Source: RGIG2041 sp045537695
Lineage (GTDB): Bacteria > Bacillota > Clostridia > UBA1381 > UMGS1253
DNA: 64,000 bases
Direction: 5' to 3'
NCBI GenBank assembly: GCA_045537695.1
Contig: JAZSQB010000038.1
Location: 1 to 64,000, forward strand
In this document: positions 7,934 through 16,227 of the stretch, in pieces
Numbering within the stretch: the stretch's first letter is position 1
Layout of the letters: every line of letters begins with the position of its first letter
Made by a program: the position numbers and the translations under genes
The notes under the pieces: model-generated
Told to the model about the DNA's origin: nothing
Databases searched by the model: none
Seen by the model: the letters and a program-made list of their open reading frames with translations, nothing else

Positions 7934-8284
7934 ATGAAACTGAGTGCATTTTTTGATGAAACAAAATGGTATTTTCTTGCGTGTATCATTTGCTTCATCC
8001 TTTTTCCGCTTTTAAATATTTTCCTGCCGGTATACGGCGGCTTGTTGCAAACTGTTTCATTGGGCGCAAATTTGCTTGTGATTGATGTGACTTCTTTTTT
8101 AGTCGGTTACAGAAATTTTCGTTGGAGTTATCCAGTTGTTCTGGCCATCATTTATGCAATGATCATGGTTGCAGGGAATGTATATACACCGGACTCTGTT
8201 TTTTCTTCCACAGTGTATTACTTTTTCCTTTCCTTAAGCAGCGCAGGTATCGGCAAAGTTATTTCTGTTATTAAATCGCGTTGA
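7934..8284 (+). CDS. Small four-helix membrane protein, unknown function
   Basis: The product is 116 residues, with a TTGGAGGAAATTG ribosome site before the ATG. Four hydrophobic segments are visible (about 10-32, 37-58, 64-84 and 90-110), with a short cytoplasmic N-terminus and a C-terminal KSR. No family is recognised. It lies between an anchored extracytoplasmic protein and fhs, with short gaps on both sides. fhs shows no clear promoter of its own and may be transcribed with it. Confidence 0.65.
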   Translation: MKLSAFFDETKWYFLACIICFILFPLLNIFLPVYGGLLQTVSLGANLLVIDVTSFLVGYRNFRWSYPVVLAIIYAMIMVAGNVYTPDSVFSSTVYYFFLSLSSAGIGKVISVIKSR

Positions 8285-8310
8285 TTTAAAATATTTAGGG
8301 GGCGTACTGT

Positions 8311-9978
8311 ATGAAAACAGATATTGAAATTGCGCAGAGTGTGCAAATGCAACACATTCGTGAAATTGCAAAAACAGCTGGCGTAGAAGAAAAGTATTTG
8401 GAGCAATACGGCAATTATAAAGCCAAAATTGATTTGAGCCTGTTAAACGACAGCTCACGAAGACCGGGCAAGCTGGTATTGGTAACAGCGATTTCGCCGA
8501 CACCGGCAGGTGAAGGTAAAACCACCACAACCATCGGTTTGGCAGACGGACTTAAAAAAATTGGCAAAAATGTTGTTGTTGCTTTGCGGGAGCCTTCTCT
8601 CGGTCCGGTATTCGGCGTAAAGGGCGGTGCCGCAGGCGGCGGTTATGCCCAGGTTGTTCCGATGGAGGATATTAATTTACACTTTACCGGCGATTTTCAT
8701 GCCATTGGTGCTGCAAATAATTTGCTTGCTGCAATGCTGGACAATCATATTTATCAGGGAAATGCTTTAGACATCGACCCGAGAAGAATTACATGGAAAC
8801 GCTGCGTAGATATGAACGACCGTCAGCTCCGTTTTGTGACAGACGGTTTGGGCGGACGCGTAAATGGGGTGCCGCGCGAAGATGGTTATGATATTACGGT
8901 TGCTTCTGAAATTATGGCAGTACTTTGTCTTTCCAATTCCATTACCGACTTAAAGGAAAGACTTTCCCGCATTATTGTGGGTTATACCTATGATGAAAAA
9001 CCGGTCACAGCCGGACAGTTAAATGCACATGGTGCGATGTGTGCACTTTTAAAGGATGCAATTAAGCCAAATCTGGTGCAAACCCTGGAAGGCACACCTG
9101 CATTTGTACACGGCGGGCCTTTTGCTAATATTGCCCATGGCTGTAACTCCGTTATTGCTACAAAAATGGCAATGCAGCTTGGCGATTATGCCATCACAGA
9201 AGCCGGCTTCGGTGCAGACTTGGGTGCGCAGAAGTTTTTGGATATCAAGTGCCGTTTTGCAGAGTTAAAACCGTCTGCCGTAGTTGTCGTTGCAACCATT
9301 CGTGCGCTGAAGATGCACGGCGGTGTTGCAAAAACAGATTTGAATGAAGAAAATTTAAGTGCTTTGGAAGCCGGTATGCCGAACCTGTTGCGTCACGTTT
9401 CCAACATTAAAAATGTATATAACTTACCTGCTGTGGTTGCCGTAAACCGCTTCCCGACGGATACGGAAGCAGAAATCGCACTGATAATTGAGAAGTGCAA
9501 AGCACTCGGCGTAAACGTTGTGCTTTCCGAAGTATGGGCTAAGGGTGGCGAAGGCGGCGTTGCTTTGGCAGAAGAAATCGTCCGCCTTTGTGAGACAGAA
9601 AGCAACTTTACGTTCTCTTATGATGCAGAAAAGCCGATTGAAGAAAAAATTGATACCATTGTAAAACGTATTTACGGTGGTAAAGGCGCTGCATTTACAC
9701 CGGCGGCGAAAAAAGAAATCGATAAGCTGACTGCACTTGGTTTTGACAAAATGCCGATTTGTATGGCAAAAACACAGTATAGCTTCTCCGATGATATGAC
9801 AAAGCTCGGTGCACCGGAAGATTTTACGGTGACGGTTCGCAACGTAAAAGTTTCCGCAGGCGCAGGTTTTATCGTAGCGCTGACCGGCGATATTATGACA
9901 ATGCCGGGTCTGCCGAAAGTACCGGCTGCCGAACGCATTGATGTAGATGAAAACGGCGTAATTAGTGGTTTGTTTTAA
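8311..9978 (+). CDS. fhs: Formate-tetrahydrofolate ligase
   Basis: This cytoplasmic enzyme joins formate to tetrahydrofolate using ATP, giving 10-formyl-THF for purines, fMet and, in acetogens, the methyl branch of the Wood-Ljungdahl pathway. The 555-residue product matches the family length. It carries the P-loop TPAGEGKTTTTIGL, the LREPSLGPVFGVKGGAAGGGYAQV signature (given here only as a landmark near residues 89-112) and a C-terminal MPGLP segment. AGGGGGCG precedes the ATG. A strong hairpin terminator follows. No other C1 genes are nearby, so an acetogenic role cannot be inferred. Confidence 0.97.
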   Translation: MKTDIEIAQSVQMQHIREIAKTAGVEEKYLEQYGNYKAKIDLSLLNDSSRRPGKLVLVTAISPTPAGEGKTTTTIGLADGLKKIGKNVVVALREPSLGPVFGVKGGAAGGGYAQVVPMEDINLHFTGDFHAIGAANNLLAAMLDNHIYQGNALDIDPRRITWKRCVDMNDRQLRFVTDGLGGRVNGVPREDGYDITVASEIMAVLCLSNSITDLKERLSRIIVGYTYDEKPVTAGQLNAHGAMCALLKDAIKPNLVQTLEGTPAFVHGGPFANIAHGCNSVIATKMAMQLGDYAITEAGFGADLGAQKFLDIKCRFAELKPSAVVVVATIRALKMHGGVAKTDLNEENLSALEAGMPNLLRHVSNIKNVYNLPAVVAVNRFPTDTEAEIALIIEKCKALGVNVVLSEVWAKGGEGGVALAEEIVRLCETESNFTFSYDAEKPIEEKIDTIVKRIYGGKGAAFTPAAKKEIDKLTALGFDKMPICMAKTQYSFSDDMTKLGAPEDFTVTVRNVKVSAGAGFIVALTGDIMTMPGLPKVPAAERIDVDENGVISGLF

Positions 9979-10066
9979 TGCAGGACGTAAAATGAGGATG
10001 TAAAGAATTCCTTAAAACAAAGATTTAAGATTGACAAGTGTTTTTAAGGCAGTTTATAAAAAACAT

Positions 10067-10111
10067 AAAACCTCCCAAAAGGCATAGTTAAGCGTTTTGA
10101 GAGGTTTTGTT
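10067..10111. terminator. Terminator after fhs
   Basis: A 14-base stem with one mismatch (10067-10080 / 10095-10108) is flanked by an A-run and T-run. It can serve fhs and the convergent gene ending at 10225. No gene is seen in the remaining 9979-10224 gap. Confidence 0.85.
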
Positions 10112-10224
10112 TTAGGGACATTGCATCAATTTTCAAACACAAAATTTAGTACACCGCTTTTAAGCTGATTTTCAATATTGTGTTATGCAGCTATGCGTGA
10201 CTTTGCATCCCCGATTCTTTATTG

Positions 10225-11604
10225 CTATTTTAAATTTACTGTCAATTCCTTACTGTCCCAATCCACAGAGATATTTAAATTTTCGCTCAGAAAGCGCAGC
10301 GGGACCAAGGTGCGTCCATCTACGATAATGGGTGGTGTATCCAGTGTGATAATGGTATGTGTGCCGTCTGCCAGGTATTTATGTGCTTCGGCAGAACCGA
10401 TGGTCATATAGATGGTGTATCCGTCTTTGTCAACCTGTATTTGCTGTGCTTGTGCATTGTAGTCGATGGTACAGCCTAAGGCTTCAGCAATTGCACGCAA
10501 CGGCACCATTGTGCGGTTATTGATGAGTTGCGGCGCGCTGTCAAAGGCGATGTAGTTACCCTGCAGATTTACCTCCACACCGTCGAGCGGCAGGGAAAAT
10601 TCCTTTGCGTTTTTGCAGTAGTATGTATCCGTGTAACCGGTATCGAAAAAGACATTTCCGGTCAACGCATAGGCGCTGCGGATTAACGGAAAGGCAATAT
10701 CGTCCGAAACCTGATACCAAAGCGGGCTGCCAACATTTACAAGATTTAAGCTACTTCCGTTTTTGGCGAAGCAAAGTGTATCATTATATACGTGTAGCTC
10801 CAGCTGCGGGCTTGCCAGTACGGCGCTTGTATTTAAAACCGAACGGTCTTCGTTTAAACGCACGATTTCGTACTTGTCGGTCATACCGGCTGCTGTGCGG
10901 TATACAAGCAAATACGTATTATGGGAGGTTTTGTCTGCATAGACAAGCTCCAGACTGGTATATGTCGGATTTTCATCAAAGGCATTTTTTGTGAAATCAT
11001 AGACAAGACTATGATAAAGCTGTACGCTTTCCGGTGCGGCTTTATCTAAAACAGCGTCCTGTATGCCATTTGCGGTGGCAAGATTTTTCACTATAAAATG
11101 ATTGGCATTCGGATGCAGAATCCAAAGGGTCGGATTTGTTAGGGGTTGCGGATAATCCAACCAGATTTCGCCATCAAAGCTATAGCGGAACAGAAAGCCG
11201 TCATCGTTTTTTTGCAGCGCAGTGAACAAACCGCTGTTGTAACGAATAACGGCATCCTGCGCAAAATTTTCAATGGCGTGGAAAATTTCGCCGTCATAGG
11301 TCACATAAAGGGTGCCCGGCACATAGACAAACAGCCTGTCCGCATCTGCGCGGTGTGTGGTAATCAAACGGCAGTTTGCAGGCGCACTTGTGATGGGAAT
11401 CCACTCTGTAAAAATAGCACTCTTAAAGAGATAACCTTCCTGATCTGTGGCATAATAGGTTTGTCCTAGTTTAGCGATGCTGTCTGCATTTATTTTGGTG
11501 CGCATAAAAATATGCCCGTCGCTAAAATACGTATAGTCTGTGGCATAGACAAGATTGCTAAATAAAAGCAACAGGCTTAAAAGGCAACATAAAAACTTTC
11601 TCAT
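10225..11604 (-). CDS. Secreted protein with C-terminal copper amine oxidase N-like domain
   Basis: The product is 459 residues. The ATG at 11604 (MRKFLCC) follows AAAGGAGGGC and starts a classic signal peptide ending near VYA; an upstream in-frame extension has no ribosome site. The middle (about 30-340) is a beta-rich domain of unknown family. The last 115 residues hold two repeats of the copper-amine-oxidase N-terminal (stalk) type: APQLINNRTMVPLRAIAEALG and PPIIVDGRTLVPLRFLSENL, each followed by a short beta unit. In Clostridia this domain is a common non-catalytic module of secreted proteins. Copper binding or oxidase activity should not be assumed. Confidence 0.85.
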   Translation of the reverse strand: MRKFLCCLLSLLLLFSNLVYATDYTYFSDGHIFMRTKINADSIAKLGQTYYATDQEGYLFKSAIFTEWIPITSAPANCRLITTHRADADRLFVYVPGTLYVTYDGEIFHAIENFAQDAVIRYNSGLFTALQKNDDGFLFRYSFDGEIWLDYPQPLTNPTLWILHPNANHFIVKNLATANGIQDAVLDKAAPESVQLYHSLVYDFTKNAFDENPTYTSLELVYADKTSHNTYLLVYRTAAGMTDKYEIVRLNEDRSVLNTSAVLASPQLELHVYNDTLCFAKNGSSLNLVNVGSPLWYQVSDDIAFPLIRSAYALTGNVFFDTGYTDTYYCKNAKEFSLPLDGVEVNLQGNYIAFDSAPQLINNRTMVPLRAIAEALGCTIDYNAQAQQIQVDKDGYTIYMTIGSAEAHKYLADGTHTIITLDTPPIIVDGRTLVPLRFLSENLNISVDWDSKELTVNLK

Positions 11605-11634
11605 TGGCTTGCCCTCCTTTTTATATCCGCTTGT

Positions 11635-11664
11635 ATTGTAGCACAGTGCAGAATGTGCTGTCAA
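11635..11664 (-). promoter_or_regulatory. Promoter with palindrome in its spacer
   Basis: Minus-strand TTGACA (11659-11664), an 18-base spacer and TACAAT (11635-11640) drive the secreted-protein gene. A palindrome AGCACA-N8-TGTGCT (11640-11659) almost exactly fills the spacer and could be a repressor site. Confidence 0.65.
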
Positions 11665-11697
11665 TTGATATGTGTCGCCTTTTTTGCGCTTTTTTAC

Positions 11698-11726
11698 TTG
11701 CAATCTTTAAAAATGTGGTGTATAAT
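11698..11726 (+). promoter_or_regulatory. Promoter of yajC
   Basis: TTGCAA (11698-11703), a 17-base spacer and a perfect TATAAT (11721-11726) lie about 60 bases before the gene. Confidence 0.75.
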
Positions 11727-11787
11727 CATACTAATATGTTGTTAAACATAAATATAAAGTCGCAGGGGCGACAGAATGGAGTGTAGG

Positions 11788-12120
11788 ATGGGTATTCAGG
11801 ATATCGGCGGTATTTTGTGGATTGTAATTTTATTTGTAGCTATGTATTTCTTAATGATTCGTCCGCAGAAGAAAAAGGAAAAAGAGACTAAGCTGATGCT
11901 TGCAGCATTGGAAAAGGGTGATGTAATCACAACCATCGGTGGCATTATGGGTAAGATTGAAGCCGTAAAAGAAGATGAAATTCTTCTGCGTACCGGTAAA
12001 ATAGGCAATGCAAACGAGCAGAGCGTCATTCGTTTTGCAAAGTGGGCAGTGCGCGATGTTGTGAAGAAGGCAGAGAAAAAAGAAGCTGCACCGGTTTTGG
12101 AAGAAAAAACAGAAGAATAA
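11788..12120 (+). CDS. yajC: Sec translocase accessory subunit YajC
   Basis: This 110-residue single-span membrane protein is the accessory subunit that joins SecDF at the Sec translocon. It shows the GGILWIVILFVAMYFLMIRPQ-type helix with the hallmark RPQKKKEKE motif directly after it, then the GDVITTIGGIMGKI core. I chose the ATG at 11788, six bases after GGAG; another ATG at 11776 would add four residues. An acidic tail ends the protein. tgt and secDF are not in the window. A TIGR04086-type gene follows, a pairing seen in other Clostridia. Confidence 0.93.
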   Translation: MGIQDIGGILWIVILFVAMYFLMIRPQKKKEKETKLMLAALEKGDVITTIGGIMGKIEAVKEDEILLRTGKIGNANEQSVIRFAKWAVRDVVKKAEKKEAAPVLEEKTEE

Positions 12121-12129
12121 ACAAGGAAA

Positions 12130-12170
12130 CCTCCGAATACAGTATAGTAAACTATATTCGGAGGTTTTTT
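12130..12170 (+). terminator. Terminator whose 3' stem carries the next gene's ribosome site
   Basis: A long stem (arms in 12130-12145 and 12149-12164, CCTCCGAATA against TATTCGGAGG) is followed by TTTTTT (12165-12170). The GGAGG at the end of the 3' arm lies exactly 6 bases before the ATG at 12171, so the same bases serve as the next gene's Shine-Dalgarno. Confidence 0.8.
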
Positions 12171-12593
12171 ATGGTGAAAGCGGAACGTGTAGAAACAGCA
12201 CCCGGTTTGCGACAGGCAGGGCTTCGGTTGCTGCTTGGATTGGGGATTGCGATTTTGGCAACATTGCTAGCCCTGCTATTGGTGGCTTTGGCGGTGTTTT
12301 ATTACGATGTTAACCTACAATGGGCTGCGCCGATTGTTACGACTTTGTCGATGGTCTTTTTGTTTGTCGGTGCACAGATTGCGTCAAAGAAAATATTTGG
12401 TTTTTGGTTTGGCGCGCTTTGCGGTGCGCTGTTTTATCTAATCGTGTATATGTGTGCACTGGCAATGTTTGCGGATTTTAGTTTTTCTTTGCGCACGGCT
12501 GTTTTTATATTGATTGGTGGGGTTGTTGGTGGATTGGGCTCACTGATGGGCAAAAATGCAACGCCTAAGAAAACAAAACGCAAAAAACGATAA
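12171..12593 (+). CDS. TIGR04086-type membrane protein
   Basis: The product is 140 residues with four hydrophobic segments, a GLGIAILATLLALLLVA first helix, and a very basic end (KKTKRKKR). Size, topology and position after yajC fit the TIGR04086 membrane family of spore-forming Firmicutes, whose function is unknown. The start at 12171 is set by GGAGG-6-ATG, which lies in the 3' arm of a terminator-like stem, so translation may depend on read-through or on unfolding. An in-frame extension to 12042 would overlap yajC and has no ribosome site. Confidence 0.75.
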   Translation: MVKAERVETAPGLRQAGLRLLLGLGIAILATLLALLLVALAVFYYDVNLQWAAPIVTTLSMVFLFVGAQIASKKIFGFWFGALCGALFYLIVYMCALAMFADFSFSLRTAVFILIGGVVGGLGSLMGKNATPKKTKRKKR

Positions 12594-12651
12594 AACACAT
12601 TGACAAAACGCTCTGTTTCCATTTTCTTTAAAGAAAGAGACAGGAGATGGT

Positions 12652-12771
12652 ATGTGTGCGGTAAACAAAGCGCTTTTGTTGGCGCTGAAGGTCAAAGGTG
12701 CGGATATGGCTTTCTGGGATAAAGATTTAAATGTTGCCCATACCGTTCTTTGTACGGAGAAAATCTATTAA
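12652..12771 (+). CDS. Small unrecognised ORF (39 codons)
   Basis: A 39-codon frame starts MCAVNKALLLALKVKGADMA and ends in TEKIY. ACAGGAGATGG gives a good ribosome site 6 bases before the ATG, and a strong terminator follows 10 bases after the stop, so it looks like a complete small transcription unit. It has two cysteines and a WDKD segment and is not clearly hydrophobic. No family is recognised; it could also be a remnant of a larger gene. Confidence 0.4.
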   Translation: MCAVNKALLLALKVKGADMAFWDKDLNVAHTVLCTEKIY

Positions 12772-12780
12772 ATACTTTAA

Positions 12781-12818
12781 AAATGACCGAAAATGCATAT
12801 GTTTTCGGTCATTTTTTA
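12781..12818. terminator. Terminator before the his operon
   Basis: A perfect 13-base stem (12781-12793 / 12802-12814) with an eight-base loop and T-run separates the 39-codon frame from hisR. Confidence 0.85.
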
Positions 12819-12857
12819 TAGAAATATACAAAAATAAACACTTTTTATAAAAAAAGC

Positions 12858-12886
12858 TTTACTTTCACAGTTTAGCGTGGTAAAAT
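12858..12886 (+). promoter_or_regulatory. Promoter of the his operon
   Basis: TTTACT (12858-12863), a 17-base spacer and TAAAAT (12881-12886) lie 34 bases before the hisR start. I saw no T-box or leader-peptide histidine run in this short leader, so control is probably at initiation. Confidence 0.7.
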
Positions 12887-12919
12887 ACTACAGTGATAAA
12901 ATTGAGGAGATGCAAGCAG

Positions 12920-13210
12920 ATGAAAAACATACATACAGAGGCGGTTGACCGCCTGTTTCAAGCCATTTTAAATTTGAAGGATTTAGAGGAGTGCTATAAC
13001 TTTTTTGAAGATATTTGCACGATTAAGGAAATTCAGGATATTTCCCAGCGTTTGGAGGTAGCAGAGCTTTTAAGCCAGAATATCAGCTACTTGGAAATTT
13101 CCAAAAAGACCGGTGCCAGCACTGCAACCATCAGCCGTGTAAACAAATGTTTGATTTACGGCAACGATGGCTACAAGACAGCGTTGGAACGCCTGAAGGA
13201 GGAAAAATAA
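12920..13210 (+). CDS. hisR: TrpR-like repressor, YerC/HisR family
   Basis: The product is 96 residues of the YerC/YecD TrpR-related family, with the helix-turn-helix visible in SQNISYLEISKKTGASTATISRV. The ATG at 12920 (MKNIHTEA) follows GAGGAGATG. Comparative studies of Firmicutes have assigned relatives as histidine-biosynthesis repressors (HisR). Its position as first gene of a full his operon, with its stop directly abutting hisZ, supports that role here. The ligand and operator are not visible from sequence. Confidence 0.82.
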   Translation: MKNIHTEAVDRLFQAILNLKDLEECYNFFEDICTIKEIQDISQRLEVAELLSQNISYLEISKKTGASTATISRVNKCLIYGNDGYKTALERLKEEK

Positions 13211-14329
13211 ATGGCTTTTGACCGCAGTGTGTTAAAAAATGAAGAAAAAGCAATTTTTGATTTGCGCGCGCTGTACAGTCTGTATGGCTACACGCAGTAT
13301 AAAATGAGCAAGTTTGAGACGTACGATTTGTATGTGCGCAATAAAGATTATCTTATTTCGGATAATATCATTACATTTACGGATACGGATGGCAAGCTTT
13401 TGGCGCTTAAGCCGGACGTGACGCTGTCGATTATCAAAAACGGCAAGGATGTGCCGGGTGGCGTGCAAAAGGTATACTACAATGAAAATGTATACCGCGT
13501 ATCCAAGAAAAATGATGCCTTTCAGGAAATCATGCAGGTAGGGCTTGAGTGCATCGGTGCAATCGACGATTACTGCATTTTTGAAACGGTGATGCTCGCG
13601 ACGCAGAGTCTTGCAAGTATTTCGCCGGATTATATTTTGGATGTATCGCATATGGATATTGTTTCCGAAGCGATTGCGGCAACCGGCGCAGATGCAGAAG
13701 CGCAGAAGGCGCTTTTGGAGAAAATCGGAGAAAAAAACCTGCACGGTATTGAGCAGATTTGCGCAGAGGCGGGTGCGGATGCGACGCTTTTAAAATTGCT
13801 TGCGTCGACGTATGGAAAGCTTTGCCAAGTGCTTCCAATTTTAAAGGCAAATGCACAGAGTGAAAAAATGCTGGCAGCGGTTGGACAGATGGAGCGTATG
13901 GCGGCATTTTTAACGGCAAATGGATGTGCCGACAAGGTCTATATTGATTTTTCTGTTATCAACAATCAAAATTATTATAATGGTATTGTGTTCTGCGGCT
14001 TTATTGAAGGCATCCCGACCGGTATTTTGTCGGGCGGTGAGTACGACAAGCTGATGCAGAAAATGGGCAGAAAATCCTGCGCCATCGGCTTTGCCGTGTA
14101 TCTCGATATGCTCGAGCGGCTGACGGCGGATGAGAAAAAATACGATGTGGACGCTGTAATTTTATATGACGCAAATGCGGACGCGGAAGCGGTCGGCGCG
14201 GCGGTAAGACTGATGACCGCCGGCGGCAAGCGCGTGCTTGCAACGACGGCGTTGCCGGAAAAATTGCAGTATAAGCAGCTTTTGAAATTGCAGGAGAAGG
14301 GACTGGAGATTCTTGAAAACAATGCTTAA
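13211..14329 (+). CDS. hisZ: ATP phosphoribosyltransferase regulatory subunit HisZ
   Basis: The 372-residue class II aminoacyl-tRNA synthetase paralogue shows LKPDVTLSIIK, YYNENVYRV and GLECIG motifs of the HisS fold but lacks the C-terminal anticodon-binding domain of a true synthetase. HisZ pairs with the short form of HisG to make an active, histidine-inhibited octamer. The next gene is indeed a short hisG. The ATG directly follows the hisR stop and uses the GGAGG in the end of hisR. Confidence 0.95.
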   Translation: MAFDRSVLKNEEKAIFDLRALYSLYGYTQYKMSKFETYDLYVRNKDYLISDNIITFTDTDGKLLALKPDVTLSIIKNGKDVPGGVQKVYYNENVYRVSKKNDAFQEIMQVGLECIGAIDDYCIFETVMLATQSLASISPDYILDVSHMDIVSEAIAATGADAEAQKALLEKIGEKNLHGIEQICAEAGADATLLKLLASTYGKLCQVLPILKANAQSEKMLAAVGQMERMAAFLTANGCADKVYIDFSVINNQNYYNGIVFCGFIEGIPTGILSGGEYDKLMQKMGRKSCAIGFAVYLDMLERLTADEKKYDVDAVILYDANADAEAVGAAVRLMTAGGKRVLATTALPEKLQYKQLLKLQEKGLEILENNA

Positions 14330-14951
14330 TGTCGCACTGCCGAAGGGCAGACTGGGCGAAAAAGTATATGCCATGTTTGAAAAGGCGGGCTTTGAGTGTC
14401 CTGCAATTCACGAGCCGGGACGCAAGCTGATTTTTGAAAATGAAGCAAAAAAGGTGCGCTACTTTTGGGTAAAACCGTCCGACGTTGCTATTTACGTGGA
14501 ACGCGGCGCGGCGGATATCGGTGTAGCGGGCAAGGATATTTTGGCGGAGTACACACCGGATGTGTATGAGCTTCTGGATTTGAATTTAGGCAAGTGCCGT
14601 ATGGCAGTCGCTGCAAGAAAAGGCTTTCGCGACAATCCGGAACGCACACTGCGTGTGGCAACCAAATTCACCAACATTGCAAAGACTTATTACGCATCGC
14701 AGGGACGTGACATTGACATCATCCACTTAAACGGCTCGATTGAGATTGCACCGATTTTGGATTTATCCGATGTGATTGTCGATATTGTGGAAACAGGTTC
14801 GACCTTAAAGGAAAATGACCTGGAAGTGTTTGAAAACATTATGCCGATCAGCGCAAGACTGATTGCAAACAAGCCGAGCTTTAAGTTTAAAAATGCACTG
14901 ATGCAGGATATTTTGGCAAGTCTCGGTGCGCAGGTGGAGGCGGAGAAATGA
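14313..14951 (+). CDS. hisG: ATP phosphoribosyltransferase catalytic subunit, short form
   Basis: HisG catalyses the first step, PRPP plus ATP to phosphoribosyl-ATP. At about 210 residues it is the short form without the regulatory ACT-like domain, so it needs HisZ. Motifs: VALPKGRLG at the start, DIGVAGKDIL, and the PRPP-loop-like DIVETGSTLKENDL. The start is unsure: TTG 14313 has GGAG 4 bases upstream, while ATG 14322 (MLNVALPKGRL) is the conventional N-terminus but is 13 bases from GGAG. Either overlaps the hisZ end. Confidence 0.95.
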   Translation: MKTMLNVALPKGRLGEKVYAMFEKAGFECPAIHEPGRKLIFENEAKKVRYFWVKPSDVAIYVERGAADIGVAGKDILAEYTPDVYELLDLNLGKCRMAVAARKGFRDNPERTLRVATKFTNIAKTYYASQGRDIDIIHLNGSIEIAPILDLSDVIVDIVETGSTLKENDLEVFENIMPISARLIANKPSFKFKNALMQDILASLGAQVEAEK

Positions 14952-16222
14952 TTCGGATTTTAAAATACGGTGAAATTGACCACAGTGAAATTTTTATTCG
15001 CTCGACATCGAGTGCAGGCGTGGAACAAACCGTCAGCGACATCATTGCGGATGTGCGCGCAAACGGGGATGCCGCGCTGTATGCTTATTGTGAAAAATTT
15101 GATGGTGCAAAGCTTTCAAGTCTGTTGGTAGGCAAAGAAGAAATAGAAGAAGCGCGCGCCGTGGTAGAGCCGCGTTTTATAGAAATTTTGGAAAAAGCGG
15201 CGGCAAACATTCGTAAATTCCACGAAAAGCAGGTCAGAAACAGCTTTATTATCAATGATGAAAACGGTATTGTAATTGGACAGAAGGTGACTGCGGTCGA
15301 CCGCGCAGGTCTGTACGTACCGGGTGGTACGGCGGCATATCCGTCGACGGTTTTGATGGATGCGATGCCTGCAAAAATTGCCGGTGTGCGTGAAGTGGTT
15401 ATGGTAACGCCGCCGGGCAAGGACGGCAAAATCAATCCGGTGATTTTGGCGGCCGCTTCGATTGCCGGCGTGGACAAAATCTTTAAGCTTGGCGGCGCGC
15501 AGGCAATTGCGGCGCTCGCTTATGGTACAGAAAGTGTACCGAAGGTGGACAAGATTGTCGGTCCGGGCAATGCCTATGTGGCAGAGGCAAAAAAGCAGGT
15601 GTTCGGTGCCGTTTCCATTGATATGATTGCAGGACCGAGTGAAATTTTGGTGCTTGCAGATGGTAAAGCCAATCCGAAACATGCGGCGGCGGACTTGCTT
15701 TCGCAGGCGGAGCACGATAAAATGGCGAGCGCTGTGCTTGTCACAGACTCGATGGAACTTGCAAAGGCAGTGCAGGCAGAGCTGGAGGTACAGATTCCAA
15801 TGCTTTCCCGTGCGGAAATTGCAAGAGTTTCGATTGATACCAACGGAAAAATTATTGTGGCAGACGATTTGATGCGTGCCATCGAAATTGCAAACGATAT
15901 TGCGCCGGAGCATTTAGAGCTTTGCGTGGACAATCCGTTTGATTATTTGGACAGCATCCGTCACGCCGGTTCGATTTTCATGGGCAGAAATTGTCCGGAA
16001 GCGCTCGGTGATTACTTTGCAGGCCCGAATCATACGTTGCCGACCTGTGGCACGGCGAAATTCTCCAGCCCGCTTTCGGTAGATGATTTTGTGAAAAAGA
16101 CGCAGTACACCTATTATACAAAAGAGGCGCTTTCCCGCGTAGCGGCAGATGTGGCCTACTTTGCGGAAAAAGAGGGATTGACCGCACACGCGAAGAGTGC
16201 GATTATCCGCCTTGAGGAGTGA
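14948..16222 (+). CDS. hisD: Histidinol dehydrogenase
   Basis: This zinc enzyme performs the last two oxidations, histidinol to histidine, with NAD. The 424-residue length is typical. Landmarks are AGLYVPGGTAAYPSTVLM, IVGPGNAYVAEAKKQVFG, AGPSEILVLAD, the SQAEHDK segment with the catalytic/zinc residues, and APEHLEL. The ATG overlaps the hisG stop by four bases (ATGA), indicating coupled translation. Confidence 0.97.
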   Translation: MIRILKYGEIDHSEIFIRSTSSAGVEQTVSDIIADVRANGDAALYAYCEKFDGAKLSSLLVGKEEIEEARAVVEPRFIEILEKAAANIRKFHEKQVRNSFIINDENGIVIGQKVTAVDRAGLYVPGGTAAYPSTVLMDAMPAKIAGVREVVMVTPPGKDGKINPVILAAASIAGVDKIFKLGGAQAIAALAYGTESVPKVDKIVGPGNAYVAEAKKQVFGAVSIDMIAGPSEILVLADGKANPKHAAADLLSQAEHDKMASAVLVTDSMELAKAVQAELEVQIPMLSRAEIARVSIDTNGKIIVADDLMRAIEIANDIAPEHLELCVDNPFDYLDSIRHAGSIFMGRNCPEALGDYFAGPNHTLPTCGTAKFSSPLSVDDFVKKTQYTYYTKEALSRVAADVAYFAEKEGLTAHAKSAIIRLEE

Positions 16223-16227
16223 GGACA

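Noticed and set aside
12887..12919. Histidine leader peptide or T-box for the his operon
   Set aside because: The leader is about 30 bases, with no run of histidine codons and no T-box sequence.
15116..15913. 265-codon minus-strand frame inside hisD
   Set aside because: Antisense shadow of a certain gene, with low-complexity His/Arg/Cys composition and no ribosome site.
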